Of a DNA stretch of 64,000 bases, positions 31,400-41,261 are shown one piece after another. Source of the stretch: Pseudorhodoplanes sp. (GTDB taxonomy: Bacteria > Pseudomonadota > Alphaproteobacteria > Rhizobiales > Xanthobacteraceae); the NCBI GenBank assembly GCA_022843165.1, contig JALHOD010000001.1, positions 471,014-535,013 on the forward strand. The letters run 5' to 3'. The notes beneath the pieces are model-generated. The model made no database searches. It saw only the letters and a list, made by a program, of their open reading frames with translations, and was not told the origin of the DNA. Made by a program: the position numbers and the translations under genes. How positions within the stretch are numbered: position 1 is the first letter of the stretch; every line of letters begins with the position of its first letter.

Positions 31400-32374
31400 A
31401 TGAACATGCAAGTCCTTGCCATGTCCTTCCTCGCGACGGTCGCCGTCGGCGGCGTGGCCTGGGTCTTTCTTTATCCGCTGCTGTCCGGCGAGCGCCAGGC
31501 CGAGAAGCGCAGGGAAAGCGTCGCACGCGCGGAGCCGGTCGCGCGCGCCAGCAGAGGCCAGCAGAAATCGCGGCGCGAGCAGGTCGAGGAATCGCTGAAG
31601 GAACTCGAGCAGCGCCAGAGAAAGCAGAAGCGTCCGCCGCTCGCCGTGCGCATCTCGCAGGCCGGGCTGAGCTGGTCGAAGCGGCAGTTCTTTCTCATCG
31701 CCGCCGGGCTGGGAATCGTGTTCTTCGTGCTGTTTCTGGGCAGCGGCCTGGGGCTGATGTCGGCGCTCGGCTTCGGCTTTGCGGCGGCCTTCGGCGTGCC
31801 GTTCTGGCTGCTCTCCTATTTGAAGAAGCGCCGCGAGAACAAATTCCTGAACGCCTTCCCGGACGCGGTCGACGTGATCGTGCGCGGCATCAAATCCGGC
31901 CTGCCTCTGCTCGACAGCCTGAAGATGATTGCGGCGGAAGCACAGGAACCGGTCAAGAGCGAATTCCGCACCATCATCGAGACCCAGACGATCGGCGTGC
32001 CGCTCGGCGACGCCTGCCAGAAGCTCTATGAACGCATGCCGCTGCCGGAAGCCAACTTCTTCGGGATTGTGATCTCAATCCAGCAGAAGGCGGGTGGCAA
32101 TTTGTCGGAGGCGCTCGGCAACCTGTCCAAGGTCCTGCGCGACCGCAAGCGCATGAAGGCGAAAATCCAGGCGATGTCGATGGAAGCCAAGGCCTCGGCC
32201 GGAATCATCGGCTCGCTGCCGCCGGCCGTCATGCTGCTTGTCTGGCTTTCAAGCCCCAACTACATCACGGTGCTCTGGACCCATCCGACAGGCCAGTTGC
32301 TGCTGGTGGGCTGCGTGGTGTGGATGACGATCGGCATCCTGGTCATGCGCAAAATGATCAATTTCGATTTCTGA
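31400..32374 (+). CDS. tadB: Tad pilus platform protein TadB
   Basis: A 324-residue inner-membrane protein of the GspF family. It has an N-terminal membrane helix, a charged cytoplasmic segment (EQVEESLKELEQRQRKQ), two helices at about 95-140, and the GspF domain with AFPDAVDVIVRGIKSGLPLLDSL and QKAGGNLSEALGNLS, ending in two more membrane helices. It forms the assembly platform with TadC on top of the CpaF ATPase. Confidence 0.94.
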   Translation: MNMQVLAMSFLATVAVGGVAWVFLYPLLSGERQAEKRRESVARAEPVARASRGQQKSRREQVEESLKELEQRQRKQKRPPLAVRISQAGLSWSKRQFFLIAAGLGIVFFVLFLGSGLGLMSALGFGFAAAFGVPFWLLSYLKKRRENKFLNAFPDAVDVIVRGIKSGLPLLDSLKMIAAEAQEPVKSEFRTIIETQTIGVPLGDACQKLYERMPLPEANFFGIVISIQQKAGGNLSEALGNLSKVLRDRKRMKAKIQAMSMEAKASAGIIGSLPPAVMLLVWLSSPNYITVLWTHPTGQLLLVGCVVWMTIGILVMRKMINFDF

Positions 32375-32381
32375 GGATGTC

Positions 32382-33356
32382 ATGATCCAGTTCGTCCTCG
32401 ACAACATGCACAATACGAGGCTCCTCGCGATGATCTTCGCGGCGATCGCCGCCGGAGCCACCGTGCTGACCTTGGCCATGCCGCTGGTCATATCGGATCC
32501 GCTGCCCAAGCGCATGAAGCAGGTCGCTCTGGAGCGGGAGAAAATCCGCCAGCGCGAGCGCGAACGGCTGGCGCGCGGCGAGAAGGTCACGTTGCGGCAA
32601 TCTCCCAAGCAATACATGCAGAATGCGGTCGAGCGCTTCAACCTGCGCAAATGGGTGGGCCAGGAAGAGGCCCGGCTCAAGCTCATCCAGGCCGGCTATC
32701 GCGGCGAAGCGCCTTATGTCGCCTATCTCTTTTTCCGCATGGTCACCCCGTCGATCGCGCTGCTGGTTTCGCTGTTGTACATGTTCCTCATTCTGAACCT
32801 CAGTCAGCCGCCGCTGATCAAGCTCGGCGCATGCATCCTGGCCACTTATGTCGGCATGCAACTGCCCTGGCTGTTTCTGAAAAACCAGATTCAGAAGCGT
32901 CAGCTCTCGATCCGCCGCGCTTTTCCGGACGCGCTCGATCTGCTCCTGATCTGCGTCGAATCCGGCATATCGATCGAGGCGGCGTTCAAGAAAGTCAGCG
33001 CCGAGATCGGTTCGCAGTCGGTCGCGCTCGCCGAGGAACTGACTCTCACCACGGCGGAATTGTCCTATTTGCAGGACCGGCGTCAGGCTTACGAAAATCT
33101 AGCCAAGCGCACCGATCTCGAGGGCGTTCGCTCGGTCTGCGTCGCGCTGCAGCAGGCCGAACGCTACGGCACGCCGCTCGGGCAGACCCTGCGCGTGCTG
33201 GCGCAGGAAAACCGCGACATGCGCATGTCGGAAGCGGAAAAAAAGGCGGCCGGTTTGCCGCCCAAGCTCACCGTGCCGATGATCCTGTTCTTCCTGCCGG
33301 TTCTGTTTGTCGTGATTCTCGGGCCCGCGGCGATCCGGGCCATGTCGGCGCAGTAA
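32382..33356 (+). CDS. tadC: Tad pilus platform protein TadC
   Basis: A 324-residue GspF-family membrane protein, seven bases after tadB. It has four predicted membrane segments and the conserved RRAFPDALDLLLICVESG and ALQQAERYGTPLGQTLRVLA blocks; it ends with a membrane helix PMILFFLPVLFVVIL. It has the same length as TadB and the same architecture, from which it probably arose by duplication. Last gene of the plus-strand Tad unit; tadD converges on it. Confidence 0.94.
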   Translation: MIQFVLDNMHNTRLLAMIFAAIAAGATVLTLAMPLVISDPLPKRMKQVALEREKIRQRERERLARGEKVTLRQSPKQYMQNAVERFNLRKWVGQEEARLKLIQAGYRGEAPYVAYLFFRMVTPSIALLVSLLYMFLILNLSQPPLIKLGACILATYVGMQLPWLFLKNQIQKRQLSIRRAFPDALDLLLICVESGISIEAAFKKVSAEIGSQSVALAEELTLTTAELSYLQDRRQAYENLAKRTDLEGVRSVCVALQQAERYGTPLGQTLRVLAQENRDMRMSEAEKKAAGLPPKLTVPMILFFLPVLFVVILGPAAIRAMSAQ

Positions 33357-33363
33357 CGATACG

Positions 33364-34173
33364 CTACTCGCCGTTAGAACTCGCGGCCTGCTTGAGCGCG
33401 CGGCTGGGCACCTTGCGGTTGCGGCGCTCTTTTTCTTCGGCCAGCATCTGACGCAGATAGACAACATTCGCGGCCGCCTCGTCCGGGGAAAGTTCCCCGC
33501 GCGCGATGGTTTCGGCTTCGGCGAAGCGGCCCTGCAGACCGACTACCAAGGCGAGGTTCTGCCGCACCCGCGGTTCCGAAGTCTGCTGCGCGCTGGCGCG
33601 GCGCAGGGTGTCTTCTGCCTTGCGCAGATTCTTGGACAGCGCATAGGACAGGCCGAGATTGGACAGCACCGACGGCTCGTCCGGCATGATCTTCAGCGCG
33701 CCGGAATAGTGCCGTTGCGCCTCCTCATGCCGTCCCATCTGATCGAGCACCGCGCCTTGCGCGGACAGGATGCGCCAGTCCGGCTGATCCGGCGTGTGCG
33801 CGCGGCCCAGCACGTCCAGCGCCTGGCTGAAATTTCCGACATCCGCCAGGGCGCGGCCATAGGCGCCGAGCACCGCGGTGTTTTTCGGATTATAGATCGC
33901 GGATTGTTCGAGCACGGCGGCCGCCTGCGTGCGCTGGCCGGTGGCCCGCAGCGCCTGCGCATAGCGCACACCGGCTTCGGGATTTTTCTGGTCCTGGCGG
34001 TAGCGCTCACCCCAGATTTCCGCATCCCGCCGCCAGTCCGTCTCCGAGCGCGGCACCGAGGCGACCGAGCCTGTGGTCTCCGAACTCGTGGTCTTGCAGG
34101 CCGACAACGCCAGGGCGGCGATCATCAGGGCGGTGGAGGCCAGAAGCCGCTTTCGGCTGGGATTGGGGCGCAT
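33364..34173 (-). CDS. tadD: Tad pilus TPR lipoprotein TadD
   Basis: A 269-residue lipoprotein: signal peptide with lipobox ALSACK near residue 26, then tetratricopeptide repeats (PEAGVRYAQALRATGQRTQAAAVLEQ, and related copies with NPKNTAVLGAYGRALADVG and EPSVLSNLGLSYALSK), about four to five repeats across residues 55-240. TadD-type TPR lipoproteins act as pilotins or scaffolds for the Tad secretin. It lies convergent with tadC, with its own upstream CtrA-like site. Confidence 0.9.
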   Translation of the reverse strand: MRPNPSRKRLLASTALMIAALALSACKTTSSETTGSVASVPRSETDWRRDAEIWGERYRQDQKNPEAGVRYAQALRATGQRTQAAAVLEQSAIYNPKNTAVLGAYGRALADVGNFSQALDVLGRAHTPDQPDWRILSAQGAVLDQMGRHEEAQRHYSGALKIMPDEPSVLSNLGLSYALSKNLRKAEDTLRRASAQQTSEPRVRQNLALVVGLQGRFAEAETIARGELSPDEAAANVVYLRQMLAEEKERRNRKVPSRALKQAASSNGE

Positions 34174-34236
34174 GACTCCGCTCTGCCGGAAGGATTGCGG
34201 GGTACCCGGCGAGCCTTCATCAATAGAATGTTAACA

Positions 34237-34251
34237 CTAACGAGAGGTTAA
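34237..34251. promoter_or_regulatory. CtrA-like site upstream of tadD
   Basis: On the minus strand this reads TTAA-N7-TTAG, one mismatch from the CtrA consensus, and again starts as TTAACC. It is 64 bases before the tadD start and about 80 bases before the aminopeptidase gene on the other strand. Confidence 0.45.
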
Positions 34252-34330
34252 TCGCCCCGCCCGGCGCCTCTTTCCGGCCGGCTTTGCAGCGTGATAGCAG
34301 ATCAACAAAGCTCAGGATTTCAGCAACATC

Positions 34331-35713
34331 ATGCATCCCATCTTTGCCGCCCCTGGAGCCCCGTCAGTCATCCCGATCACCTTTGTGACGGCCTCCAGCT
34401 GGCCGAAGCTGCAGAAGGAGCTGGATGCGCCCGCGCGGGCGTTTGCACAGGCCTCCGGCTTCGAGCCCAAGGCCGGGCGGCATCTCGTGCTGCCATCCGC
34501 CGAAGGGACGCTCACCGGCGTCCTGTTTGGACTGGAAGACAAGACGGCCGGTTACACAGATCCGTTCCTGCCCGGCAGCCTGCCCTCGTTCCTGCCGGCC
34601 GGCACCTACCGCTTTGCCAATGCGCCGCATGATCCCAGGCTGGCGGCGCTCGCCTTCGCGCTCGGCGCCTACAGGTTCTCGCGGTATCGCAAGCCGGACA
34701 GCAAGGAGTTCAGGCTTGTGGTTCCGGACAGGGTGGACGCCGCCGATCTGACGCGCGTGGTCGAAGGCGTGACGCTGGCGCGCGATCTGGTGAACACCCC
34801 GGCCAACGACATGGGGCCGGCTGAGCTGCATGAGGCGGCCCGTTTGCTGGCCGAAAAGCACGGCGCCTGGCTCGAAGCCGTGGTCGGCGACAATCTGCTG
34901 ATCCAGAATTTCCCGCTCATCCACGCCGTCGGCCGCGCATCCACCCGTCCGCCGCGGCTGATCGACCTGCGCTGGGGCGACAGGAAACATCCCAAAGTCA
35001 CGCTGGTCGGCAAGGGAGTCTGTTTCGACACCGGCGGTCTCGATCTGAAGCCCGACAGCGCCATGCTGATCATGAAGAAGGACATGGGCGGCGCGGCCAG
35101 CGTGCTGGCGCTCGCGCACATGATCATGGATCGCGGATTGAAAGTGTCGCTGCGGGTGCTGATTCCGGCGGTGGAGAATTCCGTCTCCGGCTCCGCGTTC
35201 CGCCCGCTCGATGTCTATCCCTCGCGCAAGGGCCTGACCGTAGAGATCGGCAACACCGACGCCGAAGGGCGCCTCGTTCTCGCCGACGCGCTGGCGCTTG
35301 CCGACGAGGAAGAGCCGGACCTGCTGATCGACATGGGCACGCTGACCGGCGCGGCGCGCGTTGCGCTCGGACCGGAATTGCCGCCGTTCTACACCAGTGA
35401 CGAAAAGCTGGCGGCGGATGTCGCGCGCTGCGCGATCTCCCAGCGCGACCCGCTCTGGCGCATGCCGCTCTGGGCCCCCTACGATTCCATGCTCGAGTCC
35501 AAGGTGGCCGATCTCAACAACGTCTCTTCCGGAAGTTTCGCCGGCTCCATCACTTGCGCGCTGTTCCTGCAACGCTTTGTCGCAAAGGCGAAGGCCTGGG
35601 CGCATTTCGACGTCTATGCCTGGACACCGTCGGCCAAGCCGGCGCGTCCCGAAGGCGGAGAATGCCAGGCCGCCCGCGCGCTCTATGCGTTGCTCGCCGA
35701 GCGCTACGGCTGA
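34331..35713 (+). CDS. M17 leucyl aminopeptidase family protein
   Basis: A 460-residue cytosolic dizinc aminopeptidase. The metal and active-site blocks are clear: VGKGVCFDTGGLDLKP with catalytic Lys, MKKDMGGAASVLALA, and the signature NTDAEGRLVLADAL, followed by DMGTLTGAARVALG. The N-terminal 160 residues are the macro-like domain. It is somewhat shorter than E. coli PepA (503). Its stop overlaps the start of the NlpC/P60 gene (TGATG), so peptide hydrolysis and cell-wall peptide cleavage are co-translated. Confidence 0.94.
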   Translation: MHPIFAAPGAPSVIPITFVTASSWPKLQKELDAPARAFAQASGFEPKAGRHLVLPSAEGTLTGVLFGLEDKTAGYTDPFLPGSLPSFLPAGTYRFANAPHDPRLAALAFALGAYRFSRYRKPDSKEFRLVVPDRVDAADLTRVVEGVTLARDLVNTPANDMGPAELHEAARLLAEKHGAWLEAVVGDNLLIQNFPLIHAVGRASTRPPRLIDLRWGDRKHPKVTLVGKGVCFDTGGLDLKPDSAMLIMKKDMGGAASVLALAHMIMDRGLKVSLRVLIPAVENSVSGSAFRPLDVYPSRKGLTVEIGNTDAEGRLVLADALALADEEEPDLLIDMGTLTGAARVALGPELPPFYTSDEKLAADVARCAISQRDPLWRMPLWAPYDSMLESKVADLNNVSSGSFAGSITCALFLQRFVAKAKAWAHFDVYAWTPSAKPARPEGGECQAARALYALLAERYG

Positions 35714-36567
35714 TGCCCGCCTTCGACCCGCGCGTCACGCCCGCCCGCCCCGATCTCGCGGCGGCGCAATTGCGCGGCAAGGTTCAGGCGGAACGCTACG
35801 TCGACGGCGAAGTGATGGTGGTGCTGGACGCGCAGGCGCCGGTGCGGCGCGAGCCGCGTCCGGATGCGCCGCTCGAAACCGAAGCGCTGAAAGGAGAACG
35901 CGTCGTCATCTACGACACCAACAACGAAGGCTGGAGCTGGGGCCAGTTGCAGGACGACGGCTATGTCGGCTGGCTGTCGAGCAACGCGCTGGTCAAGCCC
36001 CGCCAGCCGGCCGACAACAGGATTTCCGCGCTTCGAACCTTCGCCTTTCCGGGTCCGGACATCAAGCTGCCGCCGCTCTGTTCGCTTCCCTTTGGCGCCC
36101 GGGTCGAAGTCCTGCGGCAGGACGGGACTTTCACGGTGACGCCGGACGGTTTTATCCCCGCGCGACATGTCGTTTCGCTCCGCCACGCCGAAGACGATTT
36201 CGTCGCCGTGGCGGAACGCTTTCTCGGCACACCCTATCTTTGGGGCGGCAAGACCTCCTGTGGAATCGATTGTTCGGGGCTGGTGCAGGTGTCGATGGCG
36301 GCTTGCGGCCTGCATTGTCCGCGCGACAGTGACATGCAGGAAGCGGCCTTTGCCGAACGTCTTGACCCCGCCAGCGCCATGCCGGGCCTGCAGCGCGGCG
36401 ATCTGCTGTTCTGGAAAGGTCATGTCGCCATTGCGCGCGATGCGACAACGATCATCCACGCCAATGCGTTTCACATGCAGACGGCGGTCGAGAAGACGAC
36501 CGAGGCGATCGAGCGGATCGCGGCGGCCGGCAGCAAACTGACATCCATCGCGCGGCCAAAAAAATAG
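35713..36567 (+). CDS. NlpC/P60 (C40) family hydrolase with SH3-like domains
   Basis: A 284-residue protein. Residues about 30-150 contain two bacterial SH3-like modules (PVRREPRPDAPLETEAL, GWSWGQLQDDGYVGWL). The C-terminal NlpC/P60 domain has the catalytic Cys in CGIDCSGLVQ and the His in WKGHVAIA, with HANAFHMQ as the third position. It cleaves peptide bonds of murein stem peptides, probably gamma-D-glutamyl links of recycled peptides. No signal peptide is visible, which fits a cytoplasmic murein-peptide role beside the aminopeptidase. Confidence 0.92.
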   Translation: MPAFDPRVTPARPDLAAAQLRGKVQAERYVDGEVMVVLDAQAPVRREPRPDAPLETEALKGERVVIYDTNNEGWSWGQLQDDGYVGWLSSNALVKPRQPADNRISALRTFAFPGPDIKLPPLCSLPFGARVEVLRQDGTFTVTPDGFIPARHVVSLRHAEDDFVAVAERFLGTPYLWGGKTSCGIDCSGLVQVSMAACGLHCPRDSDMQEAAFAERLDPASAMPGLQRGDLLFWKGHVAIARDATTIIHANAFHMQTAVEKTTEAIERIAAAGSKLTSIARPKK

Positions 36568-36583
36568 ATCGCCGGCAACCCGG

Positions 36584-37267
36584 CTAGCAGACGACCTGAC
36601 CGCAACGCCTCACCGCCGCGATCACCGCCTTCAGGCCCTCCGCGCCGGGATGCCCGACGATCGCGACATCCCTGATAACATAGGCCGGCGTCGCCGCGAG
36701 ATTGAGCGCATTGCCGAGCCGCACATGCGCCTTCATGATCTCCGTGGTCGCATCCTCGTCGGCGGCGGCGAGGAGTTTCTGCTGATCGACTTTCAGTTCG
36801 TGCGCGACCGCGAGCGCGCGGCTGCCGTCGATCACGCCGCGGCCCTCATAAATCTTGCGGTGAAAGGCGTAGAAGGTCTGCGAATTGGTCAGCTTGCGGA
36901 CGGCAAGCTCGACCCGCCCGGCCTGGATCGAGGCGATGCCGAGCACCGGAAACGGCACCAGAATGACTTTCAGGTTCTTGTCGCTTCTCAGCAGTGCATC
37001 GACATCGGCCGAAGCACGGCGGCAATACGGGCAATTGAGGTCGTAAAACTCCGCCAGGGTCACGTCGCCGTTCGGATTGCCGACCACGACCACGCCCGGC
37101 AGTTTGGCGACCGCTTCGGCCTGCGCCGCAGGCACACGATGATTGGCGACCGGCTTGCCGTCCGGTCCCGGAATCCTGAAATCGTATTTGAGCGTCTGCG
37201 CCGAAACCGCAGCTGGCCAGAGACAGACCAGCGCGGCGAAAAGAATAGCGTTTCTTGCATGTTTCAT
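36584..37267 (-). CDS. DsbA-family thiol oxidoreductase
   Basis: A 227-residue periplasmic thioredoxin-fold protein with signal peptide ending in AAVSAQ. The active site is CPYC in EFYDLNCPYCRRA, and the cis-proline loop is ATPAYVI. Two further cysteines (RCGQVVC) sit at the extreme C-terminus. It belongs to the DsbA/Com1-like group that oxidises or isomerises disulfides. ATG 37267 is chosen; an ATG nine codons upstream gives no signal-like start. It converges on the NlpC/P60 gene. Confidence 0.9.
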   Translation of the reverse strand: MKHARNAILFAALVCLWPAAVSAQTLKYDFRIPGPDGKPVANHRVPAAQAEAVAKLPGVVVVGNPNGDVTLAEFYDLNCPYCRRASADVDALLRSDKNLKVILVPFPVLGIASIQAGRVELAVRKLTNSQTFYAFHRKIYEGRGVIDGSRALAVAHELKVDQQKLLAAADEDATTEIMKAHVRLGNALNLAATPAYVIRDVAIVGHPGAEGLKAVIAAVRRCGQVVC

Positions 37268-37328
37268 GGCGGCGTTATGGCCAGCCTGGCGCACAAACCC
37301 GAATCAAAAATCTGTGACGAGGTCCTGC

Positions 37329-38960
37329 CTATTGCGCCCCGCCGTCCACCGGCGCGGCATCGAGATTGAAGGCGGCTGCAAACAGGGCGCGGGTATAATC
37401 GCTTTGCGGATTCTTGAAGAGATCCGCCGACGCCCCTTCCTCCACGATCTTTCCGTTTTTCATCACGATCAGCCGGCAGGACAGCGCGGCGACCACCCGC
37501 AGATCGTGCGAGATGAACAGGTAGGTGAGGTTCTTGCGCTTCTGAAGGTCGCGCAGAAGATCGACGATCTGGCTTTGTATGAGCATGTCGAGCGCGCTGG
37601 TGGGCTCGTCCAGCACGACGAATGTCGGCTCCAGCACGATCGCGCGCGCCACCGCGATGCGCTGCCTTTGCCCGCCGGAGAATTCGTGCGGATAGCGGAA
37701 GCGCGTCGCAGGATCGAGACCGACATCCGTGAGCGCACGCACCACGCGCTCCTCGCGCTCCCGCTCGGAGAGATGCGGCTGGTGCACACCCAACCCCTCT
37801 TCGATGATATCGGCGACCGACATGCGGGGCGACAGCGAGCCGTAGGGATCCTGGAACACCACCTGCATGTCACGGCGGAACGGCCGCATTTCCTTGAACT
37901 TCAGGCCCTGAACGGATTTGCCCATGAACAGAATCGGACCGTCGGAGGAAATCAGCCGCAGCAGCGCGAGACCGAGCGTGGTCTTTCCGGACCCCGATTC
38001 GCCCACGATGCCGAGCGTCTCGCCCTTGCGCACGGCGATGCTGACGCCGTCCACCGCCTTGATGTGCCCGACCGTCTTGCGCAGCACGCCGCGCCGGATC
38101 GGAAACCACACCTTCAGATCTTTTGTCTCCACCACCATAGGCGCGTTCGGGCAGAGCGGCGCCGGATCCGGCTTGGGTTCGGCCGCCAGCAGCGCGCGCG
38201 TGTAAGGATGCTCCGGCGTTGTGAAGACGCGCTCGACCGCGCCGTGTTCCACGATCTTGCCCTGATTCATCACGCAGACGCGGTCGGCGAGCTTGCGCAC
38301 AATGCCCAGGTCATGCGTGATGAACAGCATGGACATCCCGAGCCGCCCCTGTAAATCCTTGAGAAGTTTGAGGATTTGGGCCTGCACGGTCACGTCCAGC
38401 GCGGTCGTGGGCTCGTCCGCGATCAGCAGATCGGGCTCGTTGGCGAGCGCCATCGCGATCATCACGCGCTGGCGCTGGCCGCCCGACATCTGGTGCGGAT
38501 AGCTGCCGAGACGGCTAGCCGGGTCGGGAATCCCGACCTGGGTGAGCAATTCGATGATACGTTCACGCGCCTTGAGTCCGGTGACGCTGTCATGCAGTGC
38601 AAGAATTTCGCCGATCTGCTTCTCGATCGTGTGAAGCGGATTGAGCGAGGTCATCGGTTCCTGGAAGATGATGGTGATGTCGTTGCCGCGCACGCGCCGG
38701 ATCTCGTTTTCCGACATCGACAGCAAGTCTTCGCCCTTGAAGCGGATGCTGCCGGAGGGGTGACTCGCCGACGGGTACGGCAGCAATTTCATCACCGACA
38801 AGGCGGTGACGGATTTTCCCGAGCCGGACTCGCCGACCAGCGCAACCGTCTCGCCCTTCTTGATGTCGAACGACACGCGATCGACCGCCAGCGTCTCATG
38901 GCCGGCCTGACGGAACAGGACGGAGAGATCCTTCACCTCAAGCAACGGGGCATCGCTCAT
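37329..38960 (-). CDS. yejF: Peptide ABC transporter ATP-binding protein YejF
   Basis: A 543-residue protein with two complete ATPase modules. Module 1: Walker A GESGSGKS, signature [12 protein letters not shown], Walker [13 protein letters not shown]. Module 2, from about residue 280: [23 protein letters not shown] and [12 protein letters not shown]. The fused double ATPase is typical of YejF, the motor of the YejABEF importer for peptides, including microcin C and, in rhizobia, host antimicrobial peptides. Its start overlaps the yejE stop by four bases. Confidence 0.95.
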   Translation of the reverse strand: MSDAPLLEVKDLSVLFRQAGHETLAVDRVSFDIKKGETVALVGESGSGKSVTALSVMKLLPYPSASHPSGSIRFKGEDLLSMSENEIRRVRGNDITIIFQEPMTSLNPLHTIEKQIGEILALHDSVTGLKARERIIELLTQVGIPDPASRLGSYPHQMSGGQRQRVMIAMALANEPDLLIADEPTTALDVTVQAQILKLLKDLQGRLGMSMLFITHDLGIVRKLADRVCVMNQGKIVEHGAVERVFTTPEHPYTRALLAAEPKPDPAPLCPNAPMVVETKDLKVWFPIRRGVLRKTVGHIKAVDGVSIAVRKGETLGIVGESGSGKTTLGLALLRLISSDGPILFMGKSVQGLKFKEMRPFRRDMQVVFQDPYGSLSPRMSVADIIEEGLGVHQPHLSEREREERVVRALTDVGLDPATRFRYPHEFSGGQRQRIAVARAIVLEPTFVVLDEPTSALDMLIQSQIVDLLRDLQKRKNLTYLFISHDLRVVAALSCRLIVMKNGKIVEEGASADLFKNPQSDYTRALFAAAFNLDAAPVDGGAQ

Positions 38961-40132
38961 GCGAACGTCTTTCTGGCGTCGAAAGAATCACGCACTGCTT
39001 CGCCGATGAAGATCAGTAGCGACAGCATGATCGCGATCGAGAAAAATCCGGTGAGACCGAGCCACGGCGCCTGCACATTGGCCTTGCCCTGCGCCAGCAA
39101 TTCGCCGAGCGATGGCGAGCCGGGTGGCAGACCGAAGCCCAGGAAGTCGAGCGCGGTCAGCGTCATCACCGACGACGAGAGAATGAAAGGCAGGAAGGTG
39201 AGCGTCGCCACCATCGCATTCGGCAGCAGATGCCGGAACATGATCACCGCGTTCGACACGCCGAGCGCACGCGCGGCCTGGATATACTCGAAATTGCGCC
39301 CGCGCAGGAATTCCGCACGCACCAATCCCACCAGCGACACCCATGAAAACAGCAGCAGGATTCCGAGCAGCACGAAGAAGCCCGGCACCAGGACGGACGA
39401 AATGATCAGCAAGAGATAAAGCGAGGGCACCGAAGTCCAGATCTCGATCACGCGCTGGAACAGCATATCGGTCCAGCCGCCGAAATAACCCTGTACCGCG
39501 CCCGCGGCCACGCCGATCACCGAGGAGATGATGGTCAGGATCAGTCCGAACAGCACCGATATCCGGAAGCCATAGATCAGCCTCGCCACCAGGTCGCGGC
39601 CCTGATCGTCGGTGCCGAGCCAGTTATATTCCAGATCGCGGCAACTCTTCAGGCCTTTGCGTTCGACCACCGGCTTGCATTCGGCTTCGGTCAGCATCCA
39701 TGTCGGCTTCGACGGCGCCGGCGTCGGCAAATCGAGATTGTGCGTGGAATAGGAATAGCGGATCAGCGGCCACCAGATCGTACCGCCCTTCTCCGCGATT
39801 AGCTTCTGCAGATAGGGATCGCGATAATCCGCCGCGGTCTCGAATTCTCCGCCGAAGGCGGTCTCCGAGTAGGTCACTACCGCCGGAAAGAAGAACTTGC
39901 CGTCGACCCGCACCATGAACGGCTTGTCGTTGGCGATGAATTCCGCGAACAGCGAGACGATGAACAAGACCAGGAAAATCCAGAACGACCAGTAGCCGCG
40001 CCGGTTAGCCTTGAAGTTCTGCCAGCGGCGCTTGTTGATGGGCGACAGCGAGAAGCGGCCCCGTTCCGGCGTGAGGAAGATCGGCGCCGCTGCGCCAGTT
40101 TCCGGTGTACTGGGTGAGACCCGGGCGTCCAT
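38957..40132 (-). CDS. yejE: Peptide ABC transporter permease YejE
   Basis: A 391-residue inner-membrane permease. GGGAGG six bases before ATG 40132 fixes the start; an upstream ATG is rejected. It has one N-terminal membrane helix (YWSFWIFLVLFIVSLFAEF), a periplasmic loop of about 130 residues and the BPD permease domain with ATPase-contact EAA-loop region ARALGVSNAVIMFRHLLPNA. The large loop is characteristic of YejE versus DppC. Confidence 0.94.
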   Translation of the reverse strand: MDARVSPSTPETGAAAPIFLTPERGRFSLSPINKRRWQNFKANRRGYWSFWIFLVLFIVSLFAEFIANDKPFMVRVDGKFFFPAVVTYSETAFGGEFETAADYRDPYLQKLIAEKGGTIWWPLIRYSYSTHNLDLPTPAPSKPTWMLTEAECKPVVERKGLKSCRDLEYNWLGTDDQGRDLVARLIYGFRISVLFGLILTIISSVIGVAAGAVQGYFGGWTDMLFQRVIEIWTSVPSLYLLLIISSVLVPGFFVLLGILLLFSWVSLVGLVRAEFLRGRNFEYIQAARALGVSNAVIMFRHLLPNAMVATLTFLPFILSSSVMTLTALDFLGFGLPPGSPSLGELLAQGKANVQAPWLGLTGFFSIAIMLSLLIFIGEAVRDSFDARKTFA

Positions 40133-40133
40133 G

Positions 40134-41249
40134 TCAGACCTCCCGCGTCTCGAAATCAATGCGCGGATCGATCCAGGTATAGGTGAGATCGGAGATCAGG
40201 TTCACGACCAGGCCGATCAGCGCGAAGATATACAGCGTGGCGAACACCACCGCGTAGTCGCGGTTGAGCACGCTCTCAAAGCCGAGCAGCCCGAGCCCGT
40301 CGAGCGAAAAGATGGTCTCGATCAAGAGCGCGCCGGAGAAGAAGGCATGCACGAAAGCGCCTGGGAAACCGGCGATCACGATCAGCATCGCGTTGCGGAA
40401 GATGTGGCCGTAAAGCACCTGGGTGCTGGTGCAGCCCTTCGCCTTTGCCGTCAGCACATATTGCTTGCGCACTTCGTCCAGGAACGAGTTCTTGGTGAGC
40501 AGTGTCATGGTGGCGAAAGCGCCGAGCATCATGGAAATGATCGGCAGCGTCAGGTGCCAGAAATAGTCGAGAATTTTCGAGTACCACGGCAACGACGCGA
40601 AATTGTCCGACGTCAACCCGCGCAGCGGGAACAGATCGAAGAACGAGCCGCCCGCAAACAGGATGATCAGCAGGATCGCGAACAGAAATCCGGGGATTGC
40701 ATAGCCGATGATGATGATGCCCGATGTCCAGGTGTCAAAACGGGACCCATCCATCACCGCCTTGCGGATGCCGAGCGGAATCGAGATCAGATAGGTCAGG
40801 AGCGTCATCCAGATGCCGAGCGACATCGACACCGGCAGCTTCTCCTTGATCAGCTCGATCACCGTGACGTCGCGGAAATAGCTCTTGCCGAAATCGAAGC
40901 GGGCATAATTCCACAGCATCAGGAAGAATCGCTGATAGGCCGGCTTGTCGAATCCGAACTGCTTTTCCAGGCTCTTGATGAATTCCGGATCGAGTCCCTG
41001 TGCGCCGCGATATTTCGAGGTCACGGCATCGACCGCGCTGCCGCCCTGCATCTGGCCGCGGGCACCGAAATCGCCGCTCGGTGAACCGGAAATGCGCGAG
41101 GTGGCGCCGGTATCCGATCCGGACAATTGCGCGATTACGCGCTCGACCGGACCGCCGGGCGCGAACTGCACGACGACGAAAGACACCAGCATGATCCCGA
41201 GCAGGGTCGGAATCATGAACAGGATGCGGCGAATGATATAGGCGCTCAT
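40134..41249 (-). CDS. yejB: Peptide ABC transporter permease YejB
   Basis: A 371-residue permease starting [24 protein letters not shown], the usual DppB/YejB N-terminal helix. A periplasmic stretch with [13 protein letters not shown] precedes the permease domain, whose EAA loop reads [21 protein letters not shown]. It forms the heterodimeric channel with YejE. One base separates its stop from the yejE start. Confidence 0.94.
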   Translation of the reverse strand: MSAYIIRRILFMIPTLLGIMLVSFVVVQFAPGGPVERVIAQLSGSDTGATSRISGSPSGDFGARGQMQGGSAVDAVTSKYRGAQGLDPEFIKSLEKQFGFDKPAYQRFFLMLWNYARFDFGKSYFRDVTVIELIKEKLPVSMSLGIWMTLLTYLISIPLGIRKAVMDGSRFDTWTSGIIIIGYAIPGFLFAILLIILFAGGSFFDLFPLRGLTSDNFASLPWYSKILDYFWHLTLPIISMMLGAFATMTLLTKNSFLDEVRKQYVLTAKAKGCTSTQVLYGHIFRNAMLIVIAGFPGAFVHAFFSGALLIETIFSLDGLGLLGFESVLNRDYAVVFATLYIFALIGLVVNLISDLTYTWIDPRIDFETREV

Positions 41250-41261
41250 TATGGAACTTGT

